DNA of 28,285 bases from Streptococcus mitis. Lineage in GTDB: Bacteria > Bacillota > Bacilli > Lactobacillales > Streptococcaceae. The translations under genes were made by a program, and so were the position numbers. The stretch spans positions 1 to 28,285 of the forward strand of contig JAGZLW010000022.1 in NCBI GenBank assembly GCA_018364455.1. Reading direction: 5' to 3'. Below the pieces are notes generated by a model. That model was not told the DNA's origin. It worked only from the letters and a program-made list of their open reading frames with translations, and did not search any database. Shown one piece after another: positions 15,148 to 21,536 of the stretch (within the stretch, counting starts at the first letter, position 1; every line of letters begins with the position of its first letter).

Positions 15148-15148
15148 A
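15123..15148 (-). terminator. terminator of the ireB-ruvX-DUF1292 operon
   Basis: Overlapping the DUF1292 stop codon, minus-strand RNA forms AAAAACGUC/GACGUUUUU with loop UGGGG, then AGCCC. It is the gene-proximal member of the hairpin array and the strongest of the short-arm hairpins. Confidence 0.8.
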
Positions 15149-15451
15149 CTCCTCCATAAAGCTGTTGAAGACTTCTTCAATCATATTCCATTCGTCTTCT
15201 GAGTCTTCTGGGATTGGTTGCAATTCGCCTTCTGTTCCATCTTCGTTTTCGATGAATGAGTAAGCTTGAATTTCAACTTGTCCGTCTTCGTCTTCTTCTG
15301 CGTTAACTGGTACTAGAAGAACATAGTTTTTACCAAATTCTTCTTTTCCGTCAATGGTCAAAAGGATTTCAAACAAGGTTTCATTTCCTTGCTCATCTAC
15401 TAGTGTGATTAGTTCACGTTCTTCGTGGTCGTGGTTATGATCGTGTGACAT
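15146..15451 (-). CDS. DUF1292 family acidic protein (YrzB-like)
   Basis: A 101-residue, very acidic cytosolic protein. A His/Asp-rich N-terminus (MSHDHNHDHEERE) precedes the DUF1292 core: ITLVDEQGNETLFEILLTID, NYVLLVP and a C-terminal WNMIEEVFNSFMEE. Function unknown. It is the third gene of the conserved Firmicute cluster ireB-ruvX-DUF1292, 15 bp after ruvX, with SD GGAGAGG. The N-terminal histidines could bind metal, but nothing confirms it. Confidence 0.92.
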   Translation of the reverse strand: MSHDHNHDHEERELITLVDEQGNETLFEILLTIDGKEEFGKNYVLLVPVNAEEDEDGQVEIQAYSFIENEDGTEGELQPIPEDSEDEWNMIEEVFNSFMEE

Positions 15452-15466
15452 AGCCTCTCCTTTATA

Positions 15467-15886
15467 TTAAAATTTTCTATCTAAATAATTTTGTAAAATC
15501 AGCTGAGCTGCTAACTTATCAATGACTTTCTTCCGCTTATTGCGACTGATATCTGCTTGTTCAATCAACATGCGCTCAGCAGCCACTGTTGTCAAGCGTT
15601 CATCTTGATAGTCTACTGGTAAACCAAAAAGCTCTTCTAGCTTTGCTCCGTATGCTTGACTAGCTTCCACGCGCGGTCCGCTTGTATTGTTCATGTTTTT
15701 AGGCAAGCCCACTACAAATCGTTCCACCTTGTAAGTATCAACCAATTCCTTAACGCGATCAAAACCAAATTGGCCTTGCTCCTCATTGATTTGGATGATT
15801 TCAAGTCCTTGAGCTGTAAAACCGAGTGGATCGCTAATCGCCACCCCTACCGTTTTTGAACCGACGTCCAATCCCATAATTCTCAT
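15467..15886 (-). CDS. ruvX: putative pre-16S rRNA nuclease / Holliday junction resolvase-like YqgF
   Basis: A 139-residue YqgF/RuvX protein with an RNase H-like fold. It is implicated in 16S rRNA 5' end maturation and historically annotated as a Holliday junction resolvase. The catalytic-aspartate motif MGLDVGSKTVGVAISD (Asp7), the central FVVGLPKNMNN and the later YQDERLTT motif with its acidic pair are all present. It starts 3 bp after the ireB stop, with an AAGGAG inside the ireB 3' end. Cytosolic. Confidence 0.94.
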   Translation of the reverse strand: MRIMGLDVGSKTVGVAISDPLGFTAQGLEIIQINEEQGQFGFDRVKELVDTYKVERFVVGLPKNMNNTSGPRVEASQAYGAKLEELFGLPVDYQDERLTTVAAERMLIEQADISRNKRKKVIDKLAAQLILQNYLDRKF

Positions 15887-15889
15887 AGG

Positions 15890-16156
15890 TTACAGATCGA
15901 CTCCTTGTCCTTTTAGGTAGTAGCGAACCAACTCCTCAACGATTTCATCACGCTCATACTTACGGATTTGATTTCGTGCATTATTATAACGAGGAACGTA
16001 GGCAGGGTCTCCACTCAATACGTAGCCTACGATTTGGTTAATTGGGTTGTAGCCCTTATCGTTCAACGAAGCATAGACATCAGTCAAAGTTTCGCTAATT
16101 TCTTTTTTATTGGAATCGTCCAATTTAAAACGTACTGTTTCTTCAGTAAATCCCAT
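15890..16156 (-). CDS. ireB: IreB family regulatory phosphoprotein (UPF0297)
   Basis: An 88-residue protein of the IreB/DUF965 family. In Enterococcus faecalis IreB is phosphorylated on two N-terminal threonines by the PASTA kinase IreK and affects cephalosporin resistance. The equivalent Thr4 and Thr7 are present here ([14 protein letters not shown]). The conserved [23 protein letters not shown] core follows. It is the first gene of the cluster with ruvX and DUF1292, with SD AGAGGGTG, behind a good promoter. Confidence 0.92.
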
Positions 16157-16186
16157 TCTAACACCCTCTTTCCTTAGAATAGTACC

Positions 16187-16215
16187 ATTATAGCATAATT
16201 CCTTACGTTCTACAA
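16187..16215 (-). promoter_or_regulatory. ireB operon promoter
   Basis: Minus-strand TTGTAG (16210-16215), 17-bp spacer and TATAAT (16187-16192) preceded by TGC, an extended -10. It lies about 30 bp ahead of the ireB ATG. I see no clear terminator between the upstream lipoprotein gene and this promoter. Confidence 0.8.
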
Positions 16216-16242
16216 TTCAGGCAGTCTATTTATTTGGATTTT

Positions 16243-16812
16243 CTACTGTTCTGTCGCACCATTTGCCAATCTGTCTGAAATATATTTGCTTGGTTCATTT
16301 TTCAAAAGATTTTCCAAGCCAATATTCTTCAAATATTCCAACTGGGAAGCCTTTTTGACGTCCAAAACTTGAAAATCATAACTAGTCGTTGTTTGAAGTT
16401 CTGTTGCACTCAATAGTTTAGTTTCAAGCTTAAATCCTGCTAATTTACGAGCTTCTATGATAGCCTCATCCTTCTCCTCTGCCTCGAGAAGAGCTTTTTG
16501 AGTTTCTTCCACCCCATGTTGGTCGATATAAGTCTTCAACTCATCAGAAACTGGACGTTTTTGTTGAATCGTTAAGCTCAAAAAAGTCTTGTCCTTGTAT
16601 GTAATGGTTTGGGTTTGCTGGCTACCATCATCTGACTTGGGCAAGACCAAAGTCTTGGTCACAACTGTATTCTTCTCAGCATTTTCAATAACTGGCAATG
16701 CCGACTGAAGCGTATCCTTTTCTGTTTTTGTAGCTGGTCCAGTTTCTTTTTTCTGTCCGCAACCAACCAGGACAAAAAGGAAAGCTAGATTAACAAGAAC
16801 TATTTTTTTCAT
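16243..16812 (-). CDS. DUF1307-like lipoprotein
   Basis: A 189-residue lipoprotein. The signal peptide MKKIVLVNLAFLFVLVGC has two lysines, a hydrophobic core and the lipobox LVGC with Cys18, so the mature protein should be anchored on the outer face of the membrane. The following region (ETGPATKTEK) is a flexible linker. The C-terminal domain shows TQTITYKDKTFLSLTIQQKR and YDFQVLDVKKASQLEYL, resembling the DUF1307/YehR family. Function unknown. It is separated from the upstream spx gene by a terminator, so a promoter must lie in the short gap, but none is clear. Confidence 0.85.
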   Translation of the reverse strand: MKKIVLVNLAFLFVLVGCGQKKETGPATKTEKDTLQSALPVIENAEKNTVVTKTLVLPKSDDGSQQTQTITYKDKTFLSLTIQQKRPVSDELKTYIDQHGVEETQKALLEAEEKDEAIIEARKLAGFKLETKLLSATELQTTTSYDFQVLDVKKASQLEYLKNIGLENLLKNEPSKYISDRLANGATEQ

Positions 16813-16836
16813 TTCTTTCTTCTTTCTTTTTGAAAT

Positions 16837-16870
16837 TAAAATAGAATAAGACTGGGAGTTGCTCCCAGCC
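16837..16870 (-). terminator. spx terminator
   Basis: Minus-strand RNA pairs CUGGGAG (16862-16868) with CUCCCAG (16852-16858) around a CAA loop, with a further G-U pair outside, followed by UUAUUCUAUUUU. It begins 8 bp after the spx stop. Confidence 0.88.
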
Positions 16871-16877
16871 TTGATGT

Positions 16878-17276
16878 TTATAGAGCTGCACGCAAACGTG
16901 CTTCTGCATTTTCTACATTACGGACAGAGCGTGGTAGGAAGGCACGAATATCGTCTTCCTTGTAGCCAACTTGTAGGCGTTTTTCATCCACAAGAATTGG
17001 GCTCTTTAAAATTCTCGGTGTTTCCATAATCAGATTGAGGACTTCATTGACACTCAAATCTTCAATATCCACTCCAAGGGCTTTGGCATAGCGATTTTTA
17101 GATGAAACGATGCTGGCTATTCCGTTATCTGTTTTGGTTAGAATATCCAGTAATTCTTCTCTCGTAATTCCTTCTTTACCAAGGTTTTGTTCTTTATAAC
17201 TTAACTGGTGGGCATTGAGCCAGGTTTTCGCTTTTTTACAGCTAGTACAACTTGAGACTGTATAAATTTTAATCAT
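16878..17276 (-). CDS. spx: Spx/ArsC-family transcriptional regulator
   Basis: A 132-residue Spx-type protein, which binds the RNA polymerase alpha C-terminal domain to alter transcription under thiol/oxidative stress. The redox switch CTSC is at Cys10-Cys13, and the C-terminal LVDEKRLQVGYKEDDIRAFLPR block marks Spx rather than arsenate reductase. Streptococci encode two paralogues, SpxA1 and SpxA2; from position I suspect spxA2, but cannot prove it. The SD AAAGGGG lies 8 nt ahead of the ATG. Its own promoter has unusual phased A-tracts upstream. Confidence 0.9.
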   Translation of the reverse strand: MIKIYTVSSCTSCKKAKTWLNAHQLSYKEQNLGKEGITREELLDILTKTDNGIASIVSSKNRYAKALGVDIEDLSVNEVLNLIMETPRILKSPILVDEKRLQVGYKEDDIRAFLPRSVRNVENAEARLRAAL

Positions 17277-17317
17277 GTACCTACCCCTTTCGCTACATGT
17301 TACTATCAGTTTAGTCT

Positions 17318-17326
17318 ATTATACCA
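17318..17326 (-). promoter_or_regulatory. spx extended -10 promoter
   Basis: Minus-strand TGG-TATAAT (17318-17326) gives an extended -10; no good -35 is visible at the proper distance. The start point is near 17311. Upstream, five A-tracts at about 10-bp intervals (17352-17395) could act as a bent UP-like element. Confidence 0.75.
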
Positions 17327-17411
17327 TAAAAAACATCCGACTTGCGACCTATTTTTAAATTTTTTTAACTTTTTTCGTCATTTTCGTACTTTTTTCTTGA
17401 CAAAATGAAAT

Positions 17412-20072
17412 TCACAGCCATTCTTGATATTTCTTGATATAGATTTTTTTCACAGTTGTCACGCTAATCATATACAAAATAATGATGAAAAGTAAAAAGA
17501 TGAAATAAATCGGTTTTAAAGGAGTTAGATGGAGAAGGCTAGCTAGTGGACTGTAGGGAAGGAAGGTCACAAAGGCTGCAGCCAATAAGGTTGTCACAAG
17601 GACTAGCCAAGCTGGACGACTTTGTAAAAAGGGAATTTTGGCTGAACGCAGCATATGGATAACCATGGTCTGTGACCACATGGACTCGATAAACCAACCT
17701 GTCTGAAACAAGACAATAAATCCTACGGCAGACTCTGCCCCATGAACATAGGCTTGACCTGTTGTCATGGGTACAATGATAAAATAGAGCAAAATAAAGG
17801 TCAAAATATCAAAGGCAGAAGAGATAGGCCCCATCCAAACCATGAAACGTGTGATGGACTTGGCTTCCCAGGTATGCGGATTTCTCAAAAAATCTTTATC
17901 CACCTTGTCAAAAGGCAAGGCAATACAAGACAAATCATAGACTAGATTTAGGATAATCAAATGGACTGGTGCCATTGGTAAAAAGGGCAAAAAGATTCCA
18001 GAGACCAATAGGGATAAGATATTTCCAAAATTAGAACTCACTGTCATTTTGATATATTTGGTCATATTGGCATAGACCTTACGACCTTCAACAAGTCCTT
18101 TTTCAAGCACCATGAGATCCTTATCAAGTAGGATAACATCAGCCGTTTCTTTGGCAATATCTACTGCTGTATCAACAGAAATCCCCACATCTGCAACTTT
18201 CATAGAAGGAGCGTCATTGATTCCATCCCCCATATAGCCTACAGCATGACCATTAGCCTTAAATTGCAAAATAATCCTTGCTTTTTGGTCAGGAGAAAGT
18301 TTGGCGAAGACGGTTACCTCCTCTACGGCTTGGGCCAATTCTTGATCACTCATCTGATCAATTTCAGATCCTAACAGCATCTGATTGATATCCAAACCAA
18401 CCTTTTCACAGACTGCTTGGGTAACTTTTTCGTTGTCTCCCGTCAAAATCTTTGTTTGAACCCCATGCTCTAACAGAGCCTTAATTGCTGGTGCAGCAGA
18501 TGGTTTAGGAGGATCTAGGAAGGCTAAATAACCAGTTAGAATCATATCCCCTTCATCATCAACTGTATAGGCATGACCTTCCTTCAAACCTGACTTATAG
18601 GCCACTCCTAAGACACGCAAACCTTGTTGATTTAGTTGTCTGACTTCTGTTAAAATTTCTTCTCTAATAACATCTGTCAAGGGAGTAGTCACTCCTTGGT
18701 ATTCCGCATAACTGGAAATCGTCAACATTTCCTCTAGGGCACCCTTGGTTACCAAACTAACAACTTCGTGTTCATCCTTAACGATAACACTCATCCGTCT
18801 ACGTTCAAAATCAAAGGGAAGCTCATCTATTTTTTGAAAAGTTTGAGCCAGATTTTGTAAGAGGGTGTGTTCTTTGGCTTCCTTTTCAGTCCGTTTGATG
18901 ATGGCTCTGTCCATCAAATTTTTCAAGCCCGTTTGAAAATAAGAATTGAGATAAGCTCGTCTCAAGACGGTCAAATCCAAGCGTCCGTGGATGTCCAAGG
19001 GATATTCAAGGACAATTTCGTCTTGGGTTAGAGTTCCTGTCTTATCTGTACACAAAATATCAATCGCCCCTAAGTCCTGTATGGCATTGAGTTTCTTGAT
19101 AACCACTTTTTCCTTGGCCATAATGATGGAGCCTTTTGCTAGACTGGCCGTGATAATCATAGGAAGCATCTCAGGTGTCAATCCAACACCAACACTCAAA
19201 GCAAATACGCCAGCTTCCAGCCAGTCACCATCTGTTAAACCATTGGACAAGAAAACGATGGGCACCATGACCAGCATCAAACGAATCAAGAGCCACGAAA
19301 TACTATTCATCTCCCGCTCAAACGAAGTAGGCTCTTCATAGGTGTTCAAAGTCTGCTCAATGGCTCCCATCATGGTATCATCACCAACTGCTAAAACCAC
19401 GGCCTTGGCACTACCAGATAAGACATTGGTTCCCATAAAAGCCAAGGATGCGGCTCCGAGCAGACTATCAGATTGTTGAACTGTTGCCTTGGTCAAGGCC
19501 AATTTTTCAACAGAATCACTTTCGCCTGTCAAGCCAGACTGTTGGACAAAGAAATCGCGCGACTCAAATAAAAGAAGATCTGCTGGAATCATATCTCCAG
19601 CGCTTAATTTAACCACGTCACCCACTACCAAATCATCGATAGGTACTTCTTGAATTTCTCCTTGACGAATGACAGTCGCTGTGTTGACAATCATTTTTGA
19701 TAGATTGGTCGCAGCCTTATCACTACGTAGTTCTTGGACAAAGCGTATGCCACCAGAAATGAGGACTAGGACAACGATGATTATAGAAGTCGTCGGATCC
19801 TCTTGACCTGGTTTTGCCAACCAGACATTGGTCACCAAGGAAATCACGGCGATGACCAGTAAGATGATCGTAAAAGGATTGATAATGGATTCGTAAATTT
19901 TTTTGAGGATACTGTCTTCTTGACCCTTTGTGATGGTATTTTCACCATATAGGTCACGATTTTTCTCCACCTGCTCCTCAGTCAAGCCTGTTAGACTTGT
20001 CTTATAAAAAGATAGAGTTTCGTTTAAAGATGTATGAATAGCTGTTGCTAATCTTTCTTTTGTTGTTTTCAT
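17412..20072 (-). CDS. mgtA: MgtA-type P-type ATPase (magnesium importer, P3B)
   Basis: An 886-residue P-type ATPase of the MgtA/MgtB class, which uses ATP to import magnesium across the membrane. Visible landmarks are TGES (182-185, actuator domain), TPEMLP (299-304, ion-site helix), DKTGTLT with phosphorylated Asp343, KGAL (443-446), ILTGDN (about 542-547) and GDGIND (615-620). All catalytic residues are present. Hydrophobic spans lie near 62-80, 95-110, 260-276 and 284-300, with a cluster in the C-terminal third. The ATG has the SD AGGAG. The M-box riboswitch upstream supports magnesium as substrate, although related pumps move other divalent ions. Confidence 0.95.
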   Translation of the reverse strand: MKTTKERLATAIHTSLNETLSFYKTSLTGLTEEQVEKNRDLYGENTITKGQEDSILKKIYESIINPFTIILLVIAVISLVTNVWLAKPGQEDPTTSIIIVVLVLISGGIRFVQELRSDKAATNLSKMIVNTATVIRQGEIQEVPIDDLVVGDVVKLSAGDMIPADLLLFESRDFFVQQSGLTGESDSVEKLALTKATVQQSDSLLGAASLAFMGTNVLSGSAKAVVLAVGDDTMMGAIEQTLNTYEEPTSFEREMNSISWLLIRLMLVMVPIVFLSNGLTDGDWLEAGVFALSVGVGLTPEMLPMIITASLAKGSIIMAKEKVVIKKLNAIQDLGAIDILCTDKTGTLTQDEIVLEYPLDIHGRLDLTVLRRAYLNSYFQTGLKNLMDRAIIKRTEKEAKEHTLLQNLAQTFQKIDELPFDFERRRMSVIVKDEHEVVSLVTKGALEEMLTISSYAEYQGVTTPLTDVIREEILTEVRQLNQQGLRVLGVAYKSGLKEGHAYTVDDEGDMILTGYLAFLDPPKPSAAPAIKALLEHGVQTKILTGDNEKVTQAVCEKVGLDINQMLLGSEIDQMSDQELAQAVEEVTVFAKLSPDQKARIILQFKANGHAVGYMGDGINDAPSMKVADVGISVDTAVDIAKETADVILLDKDLMVLEKGLVEGRKVYANMTKYIKMTVSSNFGNILSLLVSGIFLPFLPMAPVHLIILNLVYDLSCIALPFDKVDKDFLRNPHTWEAKSITRFMVWMGPISSAFDILTFILLYFIIVPMTTGQAYVHGAESAVGFIVLFQTGWFIESMWSQTMVIHMLRSAKIPFLQSRPAWLVLVTTLLAAAFVTFLPYSPLASLLHLTPLKPIYFIFLLFIIILYMISVTTVKKIYIKKYQEWL

Positions 20073-20086
20073 TGGTTTCTCCTATC

Positions 20087-20168
20087 TGTATGAATGATGT
20101 GTTTCATACACAGAGACCAATCACTTTATAAGGGCAGAACGACACAAATCAGCGATTGGCTGTGTATG
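20087..20168 (-). promoter_or_regulatory. alternative hairpins ahead of mgtA
   Basis: Stem 1 pairs leader-ORF sequence CATACACAG (20160-20168) with CTGTGTATG (20105-20113), and CCAATCGC (20152-20159) with GTGATTGG (20117-20124, one G-U), for 17 bp with a 3-nt bulge. Stem 2 pairs TGTATGAA (20103-20110) with TTCATACA (20087-20094), ending 3 nt before the mgtA SD. The two share 20103-20110, so they exclude each other. Ribosomes on codons 10 to 15 of the leader ORF would block stem 1. Confidence 0.6.
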
Positions 20169-20197
20169 TGCGGTTCCGGATGGTCGTCAATTTGCAT
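20126..20197 (-). CDS. mgtA leader peptide (23 aa)
   Basis: A 23-codon ORF between the M-box terminator and mgtA, with an ATG at 20197, SD AAAGGAG at 7-nt spacing and a TAA 53 bp before the mgtA start. The product starts MQIDDHPEPHIH and ends in a hydrophobic VVLPL. The early acidic/proline run (DDHPEP) recalls the MgtL leader peptide of enterobacteria, where acidic and proline residues destabilise ribosomes at low magnesium. The sequence is not homologous as far as I can see. Translation is inferred from the SD and the overlap with alternative hairpins. Confidence 0.65.
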   Translation of the reverse strand: MQIDDHPEPHIHSQSLICVVLPL

Positions 20198-20228
20198 CGT
20201 CTGTCTCCTTTCTTTGTTTTAAACAGTA

Positions 20229-20256
20229 GAAAATCCCACCATAAAATGGCAGGATT
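20229..20256 (-). terminator. M-box expression-platform terminator
   Basis: Minus-strand RNA pairs AAUCCUGCCAU (20246-20256) with AUGGUGGGAUU (20232-20242), an 11-bp stem with two G-U pairs and a UUU loop, followed by UUCUACUGUUUU. It sits just downstream of the riboswitch aptamer and just upstream of the leader-ORF SD, as expected for the magnesium-dependent terminator. Confidence 0.85.
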
Positions 20257-20274
20257 AAAAAACTAATTATCTGT

Positions 20275-20420
20275 TTTTCGTTCAAGCTTTAACTCCATAG
20301 GGCAATGAAATGAGCTTAGTCTTGGCCTTCGCGACCAGGACTGTTGACCAACGAGTAGTGTCTCCACTGCTTTGCGGTAGTCATCCGTATCCCTATGGTA
20401 GCCTCACCTACCGTTTTCGT
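20275..20420 (-). promoter_or_regulatory. M-box (ykoK) magnesium riboswitch
   Basis: The minus-strand RNA carries the conserved M-box segments in order: GGUAGGUGAGGCUACC (about 20396-20411) followed by AUAGGGAUACGG, a central GGUCAACAG (about 20341-20349), and the 3' block CCCUAUGGAGUUAAAGCU near 20285-20302. The CCAUAGGG and CCCUAUGG arms pair. High magnesium folds the aptamer and favours the downstream terminator, so mgtA is made when magnesium is scarce. The aptamer starts right at the predicted transcription start. Confidence 0.93.
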
Positions 20421-20425
20421 CTTTC

Positions 20426-20454
20426 AGTATAAACCTTTAAAATTTAAAAGTCAA
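20426..20454 (-). promoter_or_regulatory. mgtA promoter
   Basis: Minus-strand TTGACT (20449-20454), 17-bp spacer and TATACT (20426-20431), a near-consensus sigma-A promoter. The start is near 20419, giving a leader of about 350 nt that contains the riboswitch, a terminator, the leader ORF and hairpins. Confidence 0.88.
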
Positions 20455-20485
20455 TTATTTGAGTTGTTTAACTCTTAAATAACTA
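20453..20485 (-). terminator. possible weak pepP terminator
   Basis: An AT-rich hairpin (GAGTT/AACTC plus mostly A-T pairs, loop AAAC) spans the pepP stop and the mgtA -35, followed by GACUUUUAAAUUUU. Low GC makes it a doubtful terminator. Confidence 0.3.
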
Positions 20486-21536
20486 TCAACTCTTTTGGAG
20501 CTAGGGTCAATAATTCACAACCTGTCTCTGTAATCAGAATATCATCCTCGATACGAACGCCGTATTTGCCTTCGATATAGATACCTGGCTCATCTGTCAA
20601 TGCCATACCTGCCTTAATAGTTTCTGTAGAAGTCTGGCTAAAGTATGGTTCCTCATGGATATCCAGACCAATGCCGTGGCCAATACCGTGGGTAAAGTAG
20701 TCGCCATAGCCTGCCTCGATGATAATATCACGAGGGATTTTGTCAAAGTCACGGAAACCTAATCCTGCCTTAGCCTGGTCAATCAAGGCTTGGTTGGCTT
20801 TCAAAACCGTATTGTAAATTTCTGCCTGCTCGTCGCTAACATGCCCTAGATAGATAGTCCGTGTCATATCACTGACATAGTGGTCATAAAGGCAACCGAA
20901 GTCCATTGTAATGGCTTCTCCTAGCTCCACTGGTTTGTGCATAGGATGGGCATGAGGTTTGGAAGAGTTGATGCCACTTGCTAAAATAGTATCAAATGAT
21001 AGGCCTGAAGCTCCCAACTCACGCATACGGAAGTCAAGGAAGTTGGCAATCTCAATTTCAGTCTTTCCTGGCTTAATAAAGTCAAGCGCGTCGCGGAAAG
21101 CTTGGTCTGAGATTGAACAAGCCTTGCGAATAGCTGCAATCTCCACTTCATCCTTAATCATTCGAAGACCTTCGACAAACTGAGTTTGTGGAAGCAAATC
21201 AATTCCCTCAAAGGTTGCCTGCATACGGTGATAATAAGACACTGAAATCTCATCTTCAAAACCGATTCGAGACAAGCCCATGTCCTTGACAATTCCTGCA
21301 ATGACAGCCAATTCATCACGGTCAGCCACAATCTCAAAACCACTGGTTTCTTGCTTGGCTGCAATGATATAGCGAGAGTCTGTCACCAAGACCTGACGGT
21401 CACGGCTGATAAAGACTGTTCCGTTTGAGCCCCAAAAACCAGTCAAATAATAGACGTTTTTAAGGTTATTGATGATGATGCCATCTAGTTCTTTTTCTTG
21501 CATTTTATCTAGAAATGCTTGTACGCGTTTATTCAT
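20475..21536 (-). CDS. pepP: M24 family Xaa-Pro peptidase
   Basis: A 353-residue metallopeptidase of the creatinase/prolidase fold that cleaves an N-terminal residue before proline, in the cytosol. The five dinuclear metal ligands are visible: Asp212 (MDFG), Asp223 (SDMTRT), His287 (HGIGHGIG), Glu316 (DEPGIY) and Glu330 (RIEDD). Length suggests an aminopeptidase P or prolidase of the short bacterial type; pepP versus pepQ cannot be separated here. It overlaps uvrA by 8 nt (ATGAATAA), so it is co-transcribed with uvrA. Confidence 0.92.
   Translation of the reverse strand: MNKRVQAFLDKMQEKELDGIIINNLKNVYYLTGFWGSNGTVFISRDRQVLVTDSRYIIAAKQETSGFEIVADRDELAVIAGIVKDMGLSRIGFEDEISVSYYHRMQATFEGIDLLPQTQFVEGLRMIKDEVEIAAIRKACSISDQAFRDALDFIKPGKTEIEIANFLDFRMRELGASGLSFDTILASGINSSKPHAHPMHKPVELGEAITMDFGCLYDHYVSDMTRTIYLGHVSDEQAEIYNTVLKANQALIDQAKAGLGFRDFDKIPRDIIIEAGYGDYFTHGIGHGIGLDIHEEPYFSQTSTETIKAGMALTDEPGIYIEGKYGVRIEDDILITETGCELLTLAPKELIVI

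Noticed and set aside
17352..17411. mgtA terminator
   Set aside because: The only stem (TTTTGTCA with TGACGAAA) is followed by A-rich, not U-rich, RNA on the minus strand.
20275..20420. yybP-ykoY manganese riboswitch ahead of mgtA
   Set aside because: The GGUGAGGC, GGUCAACAG and AAAGCU blocks are those of the M-box; the yybP-ykoY GGGGAGUAG loop is missing.
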